Below, in pieces: positions 25,435-34,770 of a DNA stretch of 64,000 nt (within the stretch, counting starts at the first letter, position 1; the number at the start of each line of letters is the position of its first letter). Origin of the DNA: Clostridiaceae bacterium 14S0207 (GTDB lineage Bacteria > Bacillota > Clostridia > Clostridiales > Clostridiaceae). The translations under genes and the position numbers were made by a program. The DNA lies in the NCBI GenBank assembly GCA_003288255.1, contig CP026600.1, positions 124,001 to 188,000 of the forward strand. The letters are read 5' to 3'. Below the pieces are notes generated by a model. The model worked only from the letters and a program-made list of their open reading frames with translations, searched no databases and had not been told where the DNA came from.

Positions 25435-26843
25435 ATGGTGTATTAGAATATATAAAGGAAAACAATTTACCATTTACTATGCCTGGACATAAAAGTGGAA
25501 GAGGATTTATTAATATAAAAGAAGGAAAATATTTTTATGAGCATATTTTAAAAGGTGATATTACAGAAGTTGATGGAGTAGATAATCTTCACAATGCTGA
25601 AGGAATAATAAAGGAATCTTTAGATAGATTAAAAGAATACTACGGAAGTAAAAAGTCATATTATCTTGTAAATGGTAGTACAAGTGGAAACTTAAGTATG
25701 ATATTTTCTACCTTTAATAAAGGCGATAAAGTTATATTAGAAAGAAATTGTCACAGGTCAGTTATGAATGGAATTATAATGAGAGAGTTAAATCCTGTGT
25801 ATTTAAAAAATATAGTAGATAGAGATTTTAATGCTCCTTTCTCTCTAAATAGGGAGCATTTTTTTAAAACATTAAGAGAAAATAAAGATGCTAAAGGAAT
25901 AATAATTACTTATCCTAATTATTATGGTATTTGTGTAGATTTAAAACAAATTATAAATGAAGCAAAAAAATATAATATGAAGGTATTAGTAGATTGTGCT
26001 CATGGTGCACATTTTGGAGTCATAGAAGAGTTACCTCAAAATCCTATAAAATTAGGGGCAGATATGGTAGTTATGAGTTCACATAAAACTCTGCCTAGTT
26101 TAACGCAGACAGCATATCTCCACGTTGGAGATTCAATAGATTTAGAAAAAGTAGATTTCTATGTAAGTGCATTTATGAGTACTAGTCCTTCTTATGTGAT
26201 GATGATGTCTATGGAGTTTGGACGATTTTATTTAGAACAGTATGGCAGAGAGCAATATACAAATTTTTTAAAACTTTGTATGGAATATAGAGAGAAGATA
26301 AATGGATTACAAGGATTTTTAGTATTAGGAAATGAACATATGTATAGGAATATGAAGAAAAGTTTTGATACATATATTGATTTAACTAGGTTTGTTATAA
26401 GAATTAATAAAGGATACAGTGCTCATAAACTATTAGATTATTTAAGGAAAAAGAAAATTCAATGTGAAATGAGTGATGGTAGGAACATTATTTTAATACC
26501 CAATCCTTTCAATACTGCAGAAGACTTTGAAAGGCTTTATTATGAACTAAAGAAATGTAAGTTAGAAGAGTTTAGGGAGGAAGAAGTGCCATTTCTTGAT
26601 TATAATATTCCTAAAACTGTATTTCTACCCCATGAAATAATGGATAAAAAAAAGATAAAAGTACATATTAAAGACTCAATAGGAAAAATATGTGGCAAAA
26701 GTATTGTCCCATATCCACCAGGAGTGCCACTTGTAATGCCTGGTGAGGTAATTGATAAAGAGGCCATTAGGGTTATTGAGTACTATATAAAAAATAATTT
26801 AACGGTTTTAGGAATAGAAGATGAACAGTTATGGATCATTTAA
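25413..26843 (+). CDS. Orn/Lys/Arg decarboxylase-family PLP enzyme (YaaO-like)
   Basis: A 476-aa fold-type I PLP enzyme. Lys225 in SSHKTLPS is the expected Schiff-base lysine and D194 in VDCAHGAH contacts the pyridine ring; FTMPGHKSGRG near the N-terminus is the family signature. The length fits the short YaaO/SpeA-like group that lacks the N-terminal response-regulator-like wing of inducible decarboxylases. The substrate (arginine, lysine or another) cannot be told from motifs. It starts at GTG 25413, 8 bases after AAAGGAGAGG, inside the end of csfB. Its place between csfB and tmk is as in B. subtilis. Confidence 0.88.
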   Translation: MSQLPLIDGVLEYIKENNLPFTMPGHKSGRGFINIKEGKYFYEHILKGDITEVDGVDNLHNAEGIIKESLDRLKEYYGSKKSYYLVNGSTSGNLSMIFSTFNKGDKVILERNCHRSVMNGIIMRELNPVYLKNIVDRDFNAPFSLNREHFFKTLRENKDAKGIIITYPNYYGICVDLKQIINEAKKYNMKVLVDCAHGAHFGVIEELPQNPIKLGADMVVMSSHKTLPSLTQTAYLHVGDSIDLEKVDFYVSAFMSTSPSYVMMMSMEFGRFYLEQYGREQYTNFLKLCMEYREKINGLQGFLVLGNEHMYRNMKKSFDTYIDLTRFVIRINKGYSAHKLLDYLRKKKIQCEMSDGRNIILIPNPFNTAEDFERLYYELKKCKLEEFREEEVPFLDYNIPKTVFLPHEIMDKKKIKVHIKDSIGKICGKSIVPYPPGVPLVMPGEVIDKEAIRVIEYYIKNNLTVLGIEDEQLWII

Positions 26844-26914
26844 AAAACTTTATAAATTAAAATAATTATATAATAACATTACTTATATAAATTTTACAGG
26901 GAAGAGGGAGTAAA

Positions 26915-27562
26915 ATGGCATACAAAGGTTTATTTATAACCTTAGAAGGTGGAGAAGGTTCAGGAAAGACTAGTCAAATAAAGGTTATAGAGGAGTATTT
27001 AGAAAAAAATAATATTCCATATATAAGTACTAGAGAACCCGGTGGAATAAAAATTTCGGAAGATATAAGAGGAATACTTTTAGATAAAAAGAATATCAAA
27101 ATGGATGAGAGAACAGAAGCTTTACTTTATTGTGCATCTAGAAGACAACATTTAGTGGAAAAGGTGATTCCTGCTCTAAAAGAAGGAAAAGTTGTAATAT
27201 GTGATAGGTTTATTGATTCATCCTTAGCATATCAAGGATACGCTAGAGAAATTGGCATGGACATAGTTTATGAAATAAACAAGTTCGCTATCGATCAATA
27301 TATGCCTAGTTTAACTCTGTTTTTAGATATAAATCCAGAGGAAGGACTAAGAAGAGTAAGAAATAGAAATGATGAAATGAATAGACTTGATTTAGAAAAA
27401 TTATATTTTCATAAAAAGGTAAGAGAAGGATACTTAAAACTTTTACAGCAGTATCCCAATAGAATTAAAAAAATTAATGCAGAACAATCTATAGAGGATG
27501 TATCTAAAGAGGTTATTAACATTATAGATACAAAAATTAAAAAACATTTAGGCAAAATATAA
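26915..27562 (+). CDS. tmk: thymidylate kinase
   Basis: A 215-aa dTMP kinase that makes dTDP for DNA synthesis. The P-loop GGEGSGKT is at 12-19; TREPGG binds substrate; DRFIDSSLAYQG carries the DR motif; RNRNDEMNRLD forms the lid. Length is normal. ATG 26915 follows GGGAAGAGGGAG. Next is darA, as in the B. subtilis tmk-yaaQ order. Confidence 0.97.
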   Translation: MAYKGLFITLEGGEGSGKTSQIKVIEEYLEKNNIPYISTREPGGIKISEDIRGILLDKKNIKMDERTEALLYCASRRQHLVEKVIPALKEGKVVICDRFIDSSLAYQGYAREIGMDIVYEINKFAIDQYMPSLTLFLDINPEEGLRRVRNRNDEMNRLDLEKLYFHKKVREGYLKLLQQYPNRIKKINAEQSIEDVSKEVINIIDTKIKKHLGKI

Positions 27563-27673
27563 ACAATTCAAAATATAAAGGTTCTTAGCTTACTAAATTT
27601 CTACAAATATGATAAAATAAAATACAAGATAAATTAAAAAAATCTATAATTATTAAATGAGGAGGGATATCTC

Positions 27674-28003
27674 ATGAAGTTAGTTATATCCATAGTACAA
27701 GACCAAGATGCCAATGACTTAGTTGAAGCTTTAACAGATAGTGGTTATAGGGTTACAAAACTTGCTACAACTGGAGGATTTTTAAAATCTGGAAACACTA
27801 CTTTGATGATGGGAGTAGATGATGATAAAGTTGATAATGTAATGGATATAGTAGAACAAATTTGTAAAACCAGAAAACAGGTGGTTACGTCACCAACACC
27901 AGCTACAGGAGCAGCATCTGTATATATGACTTATCCAGTGGAAGTTAAAATCGGTGGAGCTACAATTTTTGTTGTAGATGTGGATAGGTTTGCAAAAATT
28001 TAA
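27674..28003 (+). CDS. darA: cyclic-di-AMP receptor, PII-like (DarA/PstA/YaaQ)
   Basis: A 109-aa PII-like protein that forms a trimer and binds c-di-AMP. Typical segments are MKLVISIVQDQD, LTDSGYRVTKLATTGGFL, SGNTTLMMGV and the C-terminal VGGATIFVVDVDRF-like end (KIGGATIFVVDVDRF). It may pass potassium/osmotic status signals. ATG 27674 follows GGAGGG. It lies between tmk and holB. Confidence 0.94.
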   Translation: MKLVISIVQDQDANDLVEALTDSGYRVTKLATTGGFLKSGNTTLMMGVDDDKVDNVMDIVEQICKTRKQVVTSPTPATGAASVYMTYPVEVKIGGATIFVVDVDRFAKI

Positions 28004-28044
28004 TTAAGATATTTTTTAATTTAATAGTTAAGGAGAAAATAAAG

Positions 28045-28995
28045 ATGAGCTTAGGTAACAATATTATAGGACATAAAAGAATTCTTTTACCATTACAACA
28101 GGTTATTTATAATAAGAAATTTACCCATGCTCATCTTTTTGTGGGAGAAGATGGCATAGGTAAAAGTATTATAGCAAACGTACTTGGTAAAAGTATATTA
28201 GGTTGTGAAGATAATATAGATCATGTTGATGTTATTCCATGGAAGTTAGGAAAAAATAAGAAGTCATTAGGTGTAGGAGAAATAAGAATTTTAATAGAAG
28301 AAATAAATAAGAAACCTTATGAGGGAGATAATAAGGTTGTAATAGTTTATAATGCAGATAAAATGACGATGCAAGCTCAAAATGCATTTCTAAAAACTAT
28401 CGAAGAACCTCCCTTTGGAGTGTACATATTTTTACTATGTGAGAATTCAGAAAGTATTTTAGATACTATAAAATCAAGATGTCAGATACATAAACTAAAT
28501 CCTTTAAGTTTTGATGAAATGAAGATATTTTTACAAACTAATTATAAAGATCTGTCTGAAAATGAAATGAAACTTTTAATTTCTTTTAGTGATGGTATAC
28601 CTGGAAAGGCAGAACAACTAATTTATGATGAGAATTTTAAGGATATGAGATCAACTATATTAAAATTTTTAAAGGAAGTTAAACACATAGATAAAGTTGA
28701 GTTATTAAAGTATGAAGAAATGTTTAAAAAATTTAATAAAGAAAATAATGAAGACATTTTTGATTGCATGATTAGTTTTATAAGAGATGCTATAATATAT
28801 AAGGAAACTGGCCATAAACATAATTTAATTAACTTAGATAAATTTAATGAGTTAGAAGATGTATGGAATATATTTTCGTTTTCACAGTTAAATGATATTA
28901 TAAGAATTTTATTAGAGACCAGAGAAAATTTAGGTAGGAACCTCAACTCATCATTAGTGTTTAGTACTATGTTGCTAAAGATACAGGAGGTATAA
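28045..28995 (+). CDS. holB: DNA polymerase III delta' subunit
   Basis: A 316-aa AAA+ clamp-loader subunit. It shows GEDGIGKS (P-loop-like), NAFLKTIEEPP and the SRC motif (KSRCQIH). Delta' helps load the sliding clamp at replication forks. Many delta' proteins have a four-cysteine zinc module in the N-terminal domain; here the region (LGCEDNIDHVDVIPW) has only one Cys, so the module is absent. It starts at ATG 28045 behind AAGGAG. The next gene starts 1 base after its stop. Confidence 0.92.
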   Translation: MSLGNNIIGHKRILLPLQQVIYNKKFTHAHLFVGEDGIGKSIIANVLGKSILGCEDNIDHVDVIPWKLGKNKKSLGVGEIRILIEEINKKPYEGDNKVVIVYNADKMTMQAQNAFLKTIEEPPFGVYIFLLCENSESILDTIKSRCQIHKLNPLSFDEMKIFLQTNYKDLSENEMKLLISFSDGIPGKAEQLIYDENFKDMRSTILKFLKEVKHIDKVELLKYEEMFKKFNKENNEDIFDCMISFIRDAIIYKETGHKHNLINLDKFNELEDVWNIFSFSQLNDIIRILLETRENLGRNLNSSLVFSTMLLKIQEV

Positions 28996-28996
28996 A

Positions 28997-29941
28997 ATGT
29001 TAAAAGTTATAGGAATAAGGTTTAAAAAGGCGGGAAAAATATATTATTTTAATCCTAAAGATATAGATATAAAAAAAGATGATTTTGTTATAGTAGAAAC
29101 AGCAAGAGGGGTTGAATTTGGAGAGTGTGTAGTAGGAATAAAAGAAATTAGTGAAGAAGAGCTTATTTCTCCTTTAAAAGATGTTATAAGAAAGGCTACG
29201 AAGGAAGATATTGAAAAACATACTGCCAATAAATCAAAAGAAATAGAAGCTTTAAAGATATGTGAAGAAAAAGTAAAAAAACACAATTTAAATATGAAGC
29301 TTATTGATGTAGAATATACTTTTGATAATAATAAAGTTATATTTTATTTTACTGCTGAAGGAAGAGTAGACTTTAGAGAACTTGTAAAAGATTTAGCTAG
29401 TATATTTAAAACAAGAATTGAATTAAGACAAATAGGTGTTAGAGATGAAGCTAAGATGGTTGGGGGATTAGGACCTTGTGGAAGACCTCTTTGTTGTTCA
29501 ACTTTTTTAGGTGAATTTGCACCTGTGTCTATAAAAATGGCTAAAGAACAAAATTTATCTTTAAATCCTTCTAAAATATCAGGAATTTGTGGAAGACTTA
29601 TGTGTTGTTTAACCTATGAAGAAGAGGCATATAGAAAGATTCGTGAGAAAATGCCTAATGTTGGATCTATAGTAGAGACTGACAGTGGAAAAGGAGAAGT
29701 TATTGATAATAACATAATAAAAGAATCCTTAAAAGTTAAACTTAAAATTGATGATGAAGAAGTTATAAAAGAAGTTAAGGTTAAAGATACAAAACTTATA
29801 TCAGGTGAATATATGGCAGAAGAGAATGATGATGTAATTAAACTTGAAATAGAAGATGAGGAAGATAGTAAAATATTAGGTGATATATTAAAAGAAGAAA
29901 AATCTAACGTTAAAGTAAAAGAGGTATTTAAGGAGAACTAG
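28997..29941 (+). CDS. ricT: PSP1-domain protein RicT (YaaT)
   Basis: A 314-aa PSP1-domain protein. The hallmark cysteines are clear: GGLGPCGRPLCCS and GICGRLMCC. In B. subtilis RicT (YaaT) works with RicA and RicF as an Fe-S complex that promotes RNase Y processing, competence and sporulation. AGGAGG ahead of ATG 28997 lies at the end of holB, so the two are translationally coupled. The C-terminus is acidic and lysine-rich. Confidence 0.93.
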   Translation: MLKVIGIRFKKAGKIYYFNPKDIDIKKDDFVIVETARGVEFGECVVGIKEISEEELISPLKDVIRKATKEDIEKHTANKSKEIEALKICEEKVKKHNLNMKLIDVEYTFDNNKVIFYFTAEGRVDFRELVKDLASIFKTRIELRQIGVRDEAKMVGGLGPCGRPLCCSTFLGEFAPVSIKMAKEQNLSLNPSKISGICGRLMCCLTYEEEAYRKIREKMPNVGSIVETDSGKGEVIDNNIIKESLKVKLKIDDEEVIKEVKVKDTKLISGEYMAEENDDVIKLEIEDEEDSKILGDILKEEKSNVKVKEVFKEN

Positions 29942-29953
29942 GGGGATTTTATT

Positions 29954-30157
29954 ATGAAGGCTGTAATTAAAGTATATAATATAAATTCAGCGCGAGATAT
30001 AAACAATGTAAAGAAAGCTATAACTTCAAATGAAGGAATAATAGCCTGCCAAATTTCTAAAAAAAAAGGTGAGGTTGAAGTTATATATGATGATTTTTTC
30101 ATTGATTTAAACAAAATCCTGGAATCTATAGAAGACACTGGATACACAATTATATAA
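29954..30157 (+). CDS. small HMA-like domain protein without CxxC
   Basis: A 67-aa protein whose predicted order (strand-helix-strand-strand-helix-strand) matches heavy-metal-associated (CopZ-like) domains: AVIKVYNINSARDINNVKKAI, IIACQISKKKGEVEVIYD, LNKILESIEDTGYTI. The metal-binding GMxCxxC loop is replaced by NINSARD, so it probably does not carry copper; a lone Cys sits in the second strand. ATG 29954 follows GGGGGA. It is 12 bases after ricT and probably co-transcribed. Confidence 0.72.
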   Translation: MKAVIKVYNINSARDINNVKKAITSNEGIIACQISKKKGEVEVIYDDFFIDLNKILESIEDTGYTII

Positions 30158-30180
30158 GAAATACATAATGTTTCAGATTT

Positions 30181-30214
30181 AAGGTATAAAATATAATATA
30201 TTTTATACCTTTTT
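30181..30214 (+). terminator. terminator of the csfB-ricT block
   Basis: AAGGTATAAAATATA pairs with TATTTTATACCTT around a short loop, followed by T. Confidence 0.8.
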
Positions 30215-30367
30215 ATTTTTCTAAAGATATCTACTTTGTGTATGAAAAAGACATTTTAGAAATATTAACTTCGAATATATTAACATTCAATGCACATAAT
30301 AATTATTGAACAAAGGGAATTTAAAATAATTTTATTATAGCATTGGTTGAAAGAGGAGGAAGTTAAC

Positions 30368-30622
30368 ATGAAAAAAGTAGCTGTAGAAAAGGGATTAAAA
30401 CCTATAAAGAACTATTTAGAAAATGAAGGATATAGTGTTAAGGAATTTGATGATAGAAAAAAAACAGCTCCTAATTTTTTAAAGAAGTTTGATGCTGTAG
30501 TTGTAACAGGTGAATCTAATAATAGTTTAGGAATACAAGATACAATAACAAAAACATCAATAATTAGTGCAAATGGCATGACTCCAGAGGATATAAAAAA
30601 TCAAATAGATCAAATTAAATAA
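30368..30622 (+). CDS. UPF0180 (YkuS-like) protein
   Basis: An 84-aa protein resembling the YkuS/UPF0180 family: MKKVAVEKGLKPIKNYLENEGYSV, FDAVVVTGESNNSLGIQDT, KTSIISANGMTPEDIKNQI. The family has no established function. ATG 30368 is preferred over TTG 30347 because AGGAGGA lies 8 bases upstream. It stands alone between terminators. Confidence 0.82.
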   Translation: MKKVAVEKGLKPIKNYLENEGYSVKEFDDRKKTAPNFLKKFDAVVVTGESNNSLGIQDTITKTSIISANGMTPEDIKNQIDQIK

Positions 30623-30684
30623 TAAATATACTAAAAAATATATATAAATTGAACTAAAAATAATCCATGTAAATAAACTTTTAT

Positions 30685-30720
30685 AAAAAAATCATTACTT
30701 TTAAAGTAATGATTTTTTTA
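30685..30720 (+). terminator. terminator of the UPF0180 gene
   Basis: AAAATCATTACTTT pairs with AAAGTAATGATTTT, followed by a T-run. Confidence 0.85.
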
Positions 30721-30908
30721 TGTTTAAAAATATAAAAATAGGTAATACTTAATAACAGTTAATGAATTCCAAAATAATATTAAAAATGAAATAAAAGAAA
30801 ATAAAACATTTAAAAGAAAATTTATAATATATGTATAAAAAATAGTATTTTGGAAAAAATTTAAATAAATACAAAGTTAAATATATTTTCTGAGAGGAGA
30901 GAATAAAG

Positions 30909-31646
30909 GTGAAAAAATCAAAAGGTATAATTTTAGCCAGTACTATAGTAGTTGTACTATTAGGAATTTTTTTAGGAGTAAAATTTGTTAATAGAAATAA
31001 CGATAATGCAAAGATAAATAAAAATGCAAAAAATCAAATAGCTAATAAAATCAAAGCCGATAAAAAAGATAACTTCTTAGAGGAAAGCTTAAAAGAGGAT
31101 AAACAAGAACAAGATAAAGAAAATAACAAAAAAGCAGGAGATAACAATAAAGAAACTATTAATGACAAAGAAAATAATAAAAAAGAACAAGACAAAAATA
31201 AAGAAACAGAAAAAGAAGAAAAAGATAAGACAGATGTAAAAACAACAAATGCAGATTCTATATCAATATATGATGATCAATATGTTGTTAAAAAAGGTGA
31301 TAACTTATTTACTATAGCTAAACAATTTAGTACCTTTGATGATGTTAATGAAGTAATTCAAGTAATTAAAGATATTAATAAAATTGATGAAAATTCATTA
31401 ATAAAAGCAGGAGATAAATTATATATACCAACAGAAGAAAATTTTAAACCATCTAAAGAAGAGGGAGCTCAAAAAGGAAATGCTTATGTAGTAAAAGCAG
31501 GAGATACATTAACAAGTATAGCAAGTAAAGAAATGCATTGGTGTGATTCTAAAAAGGCCGTAAAACTTATAATGGAAAATAATAACATAAAAAAAGCTGA
31601 AGAATTAAAAGCCGATCAAAAAATTTATATACCAGTTAAAAAATAA
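30909..31646 (+). CDS. membrane-anchored protein with two LysM domains
   Basis: A 245-aa protein: N-terminal membrane anchor (about 5-24), a long charged linker rich in Lys, Asp, Asn and Glu (about 30-115), then two LysM domains (about 122-172 starting YVVKKGDNLF, and 194-243 starting YVVKAGDTLT). LysM binds N-acetylglucosamine polymers, so it probably sits outside the membrane against peptidoglycan. No catalytic domain is present. The start is GTG 30909 after GAGGAGAG. The stop is followed in frame by the tnpB-like remnant. Confidence 0.85.
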   Translation: MKKSKGIILASTIVVVLLGIFLGVKFVNRNNDNAKINKNAKNQIANKIKADKKDNFLEESLKEDKQEQDKENNKKAGDNNKETINDKENNKKEQDKNKETEKEEKDKTDVKTTNADSISIYDDQYVVKKGDNLFTIAKQFSTFDDVNEVIQVIKDINKIDENSLIKAGDKLYIPTEENFKPSKEEGAQKGNAYVVKAGDTLTSIASKEMHWCDSKKAVKLIMENNNIKKAEELKADQKIYIPVKK

Positions 31647-31654
31647 TTAACTTT

Positions 31655-31793
31655 TAATAGAGTATTGTACCGTAAGACTTCGGGAAGTTACGCCTGTGGA
31701 GATTGGCTAAGGCTTGTCGTAGAATCAGGAAAAGGTCTAAATCAAAGGGATAAAACACTAACAAACAAAAGAAAAAATATAATTAACCCCTAA
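31655..31793 (+). mobile_element. remnant of an IS200/IS605-family tnpB 3' end / omega-RNA
   Basis: Frame 31668-31793 reads RKTSGSYACGDWLRLV, then VESGKGLNQRD, then a Lys/Asn-rich tail. As I recall them, TnpB proteins of this family in Firmicutes often end with a YACGDxVR-like tail after the RuvC domain. The DNA is far richer in G and C (GTAAGACTTCGGGAAGTTACG and following) than its surroundings, as expected for the omega-RNA overlapping the 3' end of tnpB. No tnpA, RuvC motif or start codon is present, so only the end remains. This is my reading by pattern and needs a search. Confidence 0.55.
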
Positions 31794-31823
31794 AAGTTTA
31801 AACCCCTTTTGCCCCTTATTAAT

Positions 31824-31870
31824 AAAAAAGTTCTTTTATGATGTAAATACAGCATAAAAGAACTTTTTTT
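31824..31870. terminator. terminator between convergent genes
   Basis: AAAAAAGTTCTTTTATG pairs with CATAAAAGAACTTTTTT, with a loop of about 13 bases. Confidence 0.82.
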
Positions 31871-31949
31871 ATTTAAATAAATGTATAAAAAAAGCTGCTG
31901 ATATACATCAGCAGATAAGATAATTTGGGTAGTTTGTTTAATTAAACAG

Positions 31950-32213
31950 TTACTTATTTTGTGAGGCTAATTTAGAAATATCAGCCCATTTCGACATAAT
32001 ATATTCGTAACCATTTTTGGAGTGAGGTATCATGCAATTTGTGCAATTTTTTATTCCACTCTCTGTATATGTAAAGTTACCGCCACATTTACTACCTAAA
32101 GTGTAAAGTGGGCAGTAACAGAACAAGCAATTAAAGCTGTCCTTATCCTTTGTTTTATGACAAGGAAAATACTCACAGGTTTTGTGCTGAAAAAATTTAT
32201 AATTTTCACTCAT
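31950..32213 (-). CDS. cysteine-rich small domain protein
   Basis: An 87-aa protein with ten cysteines in the pattern of the cysteine-rich small domain family: KTCEYFPCHK, NCLFCYCPLY, SKCGGNF, GIKNCTNCMIPH. The family probably binds metal and is often found near cobalamin genes, but no such genes are here. Strand minus, ATG 32213 behind AGGAGG, ending about 50 bases before fbp begins. Confidence 0.85.
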   Translation of the reverse strand: MSENYKFFQHKTCEYFPCHKTKDKDSFNCLFCYCPLYTLGSKCGGNFTYTESGIKNCTNCMIPHSKNGYEYIMSKWADISKLASQNK

Positions 32214-32264
32214 GGTATAAAGCCTCCTAATAAAATTTTTATATACTTAATAAAGTATATTCAA

Positions 32265-34265
32265 TTACAGTATAGAATAAGACTTTTCTTTTATCAAACC
32301 TTTCTTATAGGCACAAAGAAGCATTAAAAGGTCATTAATTTGTTGTTTTAGTTCTGTACCTATATCAGTATCAGCCACTCTCTTTCTTTCAAGAGTAGCC
32401 TCCAAAACAATAGTGGAAGATAAAATATCTTTTTCTTCTTCAATAGCCTTTTGAATGGATTCAAAAGGTTCATGAGAAACTAAAATTAGTCCATAAGAAT
32501 TATAAATTAATGTGTATCCAGCTATACCTGTTTCTGGTTGATAGGCTTTTGAAAAACCACCATCTATTACAAGTAATTTTCCATTAGCCTTTATAGGACT
32601 TTCACCATTTTTCGTTTTTACAGGAACATGTCCATTTATAATATGTGATTCTTTAGGGTTAAGTCCAAATTCCATCAAAATCTTATTGCAAATTTTTTCA
32701 TCATTTCTTAATTCAAAATAAGTATTCTTAATTTCTTTATGGGTTTCTTTTTCTTTAATAAAGTATCTTTCAAAGGTTGTCATTTTATCTTTTCCGAATA
32801 AAGGAGAAGCTTCTCCACACCATAAATACCACATTGTATCTAAGGAATAAAGTTTATTTCCCTTTCCATTATTAATAAAAAATGCTTCCCTTGCTAATTT
32901 ATCACATCTATCTAAAAGGGATTTCCCTTTATAAACTATTCCATTAACCTCTAAACATTTAAACGAACCGTCCTCGTTAAGAGGTACACAGCCATGATAT
33001 AATAAATTTGAATTAGCATTTAAATATAAACTTCCTTTTGAATACAAAAAGTTTATGTGTTTTTGTAGTTTTTCACTATTCATGAAAGAAGCTTTAAGTT
33101 TAGAGACCAATTCTTTTTCTTCATCTGTTAGTTTAAAAGGATCGTTAGGATCTATAGTTGGAAAATTTTTATCTAATAATTCATAAGTTTTTCCATATAA
33201 ATTAATAGTTCCTTTTTCATAATCTATTTTATCCAATAGAAGCCTATGTTTCATATTGTAGTGGGTTCTTCTATTTATAATATAACTTTCTAATTTAAAT
33301 TGAATTATACTTATTGCCTTATGCATTTGAGATATTAATTTTAATTCTTTTAACCTATAAGAATGTTGTTCATTTGTAGAAAGTTTAGGTTTAAATTCAC
33401 TACATGGGTCATTTTTATAGGTTTCCATTGCAAAGGTAGCGAGAGGCAATAAATTTATACCATAGCCTTCTTCTAAGGTTTTTAAGTTTGCATATCTTGC
33501 TGAGATTCTTATTACATTTGCCATACAAGCTTCGGAACCACAAGCAGCAGCCATCCATAAAATATCATGATTTCCCCATTGAATATCTACACAATGATGA
33601 TTTATTAATGCATCAATAATGATATCAGGACCAGGACCTCTATCATAAATATCACCTAATATATGAAGTCTGTCCACAACTAGCCTTTGAATCAATCTAC
33701 ATAGAGCTACAATAAATTCATCAGCTCTATCTATAGAAATAATTGTGTTTATAATTTCTTTATAGTATTCATGTTTATTTTTTCTGTTTTCATGTTCGTG
33801 TAATAACTCTTCTATTATATAAGAAAAATCTTGTGGTAAAGCTTTTCTTACTTTTGACCTAGTATATTTTGAAGAAACATTGCGACAGATTTCAATAAGT
33901 TGATAAAGAGTTATTCTATAGAAGTCTTCCATTTCAACTTCTGAACTTTTTATAATCTGAAGTTTTTGTTCAGGATAATAAATAAGTGTTGCAAGTCTCT
34001 TTTTTTCACTTTCTCTAAGGGAATTACCAAAGATGTCATTTATTTTTCTTTTAATAACTCCTGAGGCATTTCTTAAAACATGAGTGAATGCTTCATATTC
34101 ACCATGTATATCCGTTAAAAAATGTTCCGTACCCTTTGGTAAGTTTAATATTGCTTGTAAATTAATTATTTCAGTACAAGCACAAGCACTAGAAGGATAC
34201 TGCTCAGACAGTAGCTTTAAATATTTTAAATTTTTTTTAAGTTCTTGTAGGCTAATGTCTTTCAT
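32265..34265 (-). CDS. fbp: fructose-1,6-bisphosphatase, class III
   Basis: A 666-aa class III FBPase that converts fructose-1,6-bisphosphate to fructose-6-phosphate for gluconeogenesis. It belongs to the calcineurin-like phosphatases: [24 protein letters not shown] and WGNHDILWM are the metal-binding motifs, and INGHVPV occurs later. Length is typical (about 640-670). The ATG 34265 follows AGGAGA. The upstream stretch is long (34266-34770) and may hold a separate RNA. No other gluconeogenic gene adjoins. Confidence 0.96.
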   Translation of the reverse strand: MKDISLQELKKNLKYLKLLSEQYPSSACACTEIINLQAILNLPKGTEHFLTDIHGEYEAFTHVLRNASGVIKRKINDIFGNSLRESEKKRLATLIYYPEQKLQIIKSSEVEMEDFYRITLYQLIEICRNVSSKYTRSKVRKALPQDFSYIIEELLHEHENRKNKHEYYKEIINTIISIDRADEFIVALCRLIQRLVVDRLHILGDIYDRGPGPDIIIDALINHHCVDIQWGNHDILWMAAACGSEACMANVIRISARYANLKTLEEGYGINLLPLATFAMETYKNDPCSEFKPKLSTNEQHSYRLKELKLISQMHKAISIIQFKLESYIINRRTHYNMKHRLLLDKIDYEKGTINLYGKTYELLDKNFPTIDPNDPFKLTDEEKELVSKLKASFMNSEKLQKHINFLYSKGSLYLNANSNLLYHGCVPLNEDGSFKCLEVNGIVYKGKSLLDRCDKLAREAFFINNGKGNKLYSLDTMWYLWCGEASPLFGKDKMTTFERYFIKEKETHKEIKNTYFELRNDEKICNKILMEFGLNPKESHIINGHVPVKTKNGESPIKANGKLLVIDGGFSKAYQPETGIAGYTLIYNSYGLILVSHEPFESIQKAIEEEKDILSSTIVLEATLERKRVADTDIGTELKQQINDLLMLLCAYKKGLIKEKSYSIL

Positions 34266-34574
34266 GATATAATCTCCTATTTGTAATTATATTTTACAAA
34301 ATTATAATAGCATATATGTTATACTATATCAAGAATAAATTTCAATAGTCTAACATAAATTTGACAAAAACGTAATAAAGTTATACACAATATATTTAAT
34401 ACATATAATAAATGTTAAAAAATTCATAATAATATATTTAAAAATTTTTAAATATAACAATTTAATATAAATATATTTAAATATAATTTTTTAAAAGAAA
34501 ATATAATTTTTTTTGGTAAATAGAATATATTTTGATGTTGTGGTTATAATTACTAATGTGACATATAATTATAC

Positions 34575-34731
34575 ATTAAAGGCCTTATGATCCCTCAATC
34601 CCCTTATATGTTATATGAACTTATAAAGAGTTAACCGGCTTTATAAGTATATAGTTATCCCCCATAACTAAATATTTTAAACTCCCTAAGAGAGTAGGTT
34701 TTATGGAAAAACCTACTCTCTTTTTATTAGA
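34575..34731 (+). ncRNA. candidate plus-strand small RNA with its own terminator
   Basis: Between two minus-strand genes there is a hairpin with its T-run on the plus strand (AGAGAGTAGGTTTT, 34689-34702, with AAAACCTACTCTCT, then TTTT). This suggests an independent plus-strand transcript. Upstream are a 10-bp perfect inverted repeat (ACTTATAAAG 34619-34628 with CTTTATAAGT 34639-34648), C-rich patches unlike the AT-rich flanks, and TATAAT at about 34564. I recognise no known RNA family. The terminator is clear; the extent and promoter are guesses. Confidence 0.38.
34689..34730 (+). terminator. plus-strand terminator between fbp and feoB
   Basis: A 14-bp stem with a short loop around TATGGA, followed by TTTTTA on the plus strand. 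The copy AAAAAGAGAGTAAG (about 34747-34760) can pair with the same arm and may form the weak terminator of minus-strand feoB. Confidence 0.75.
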
Positions 34732-34770
34732 AACAATGTTAAACAAAAAGAGAGTAAGAATTAAGGAAAT

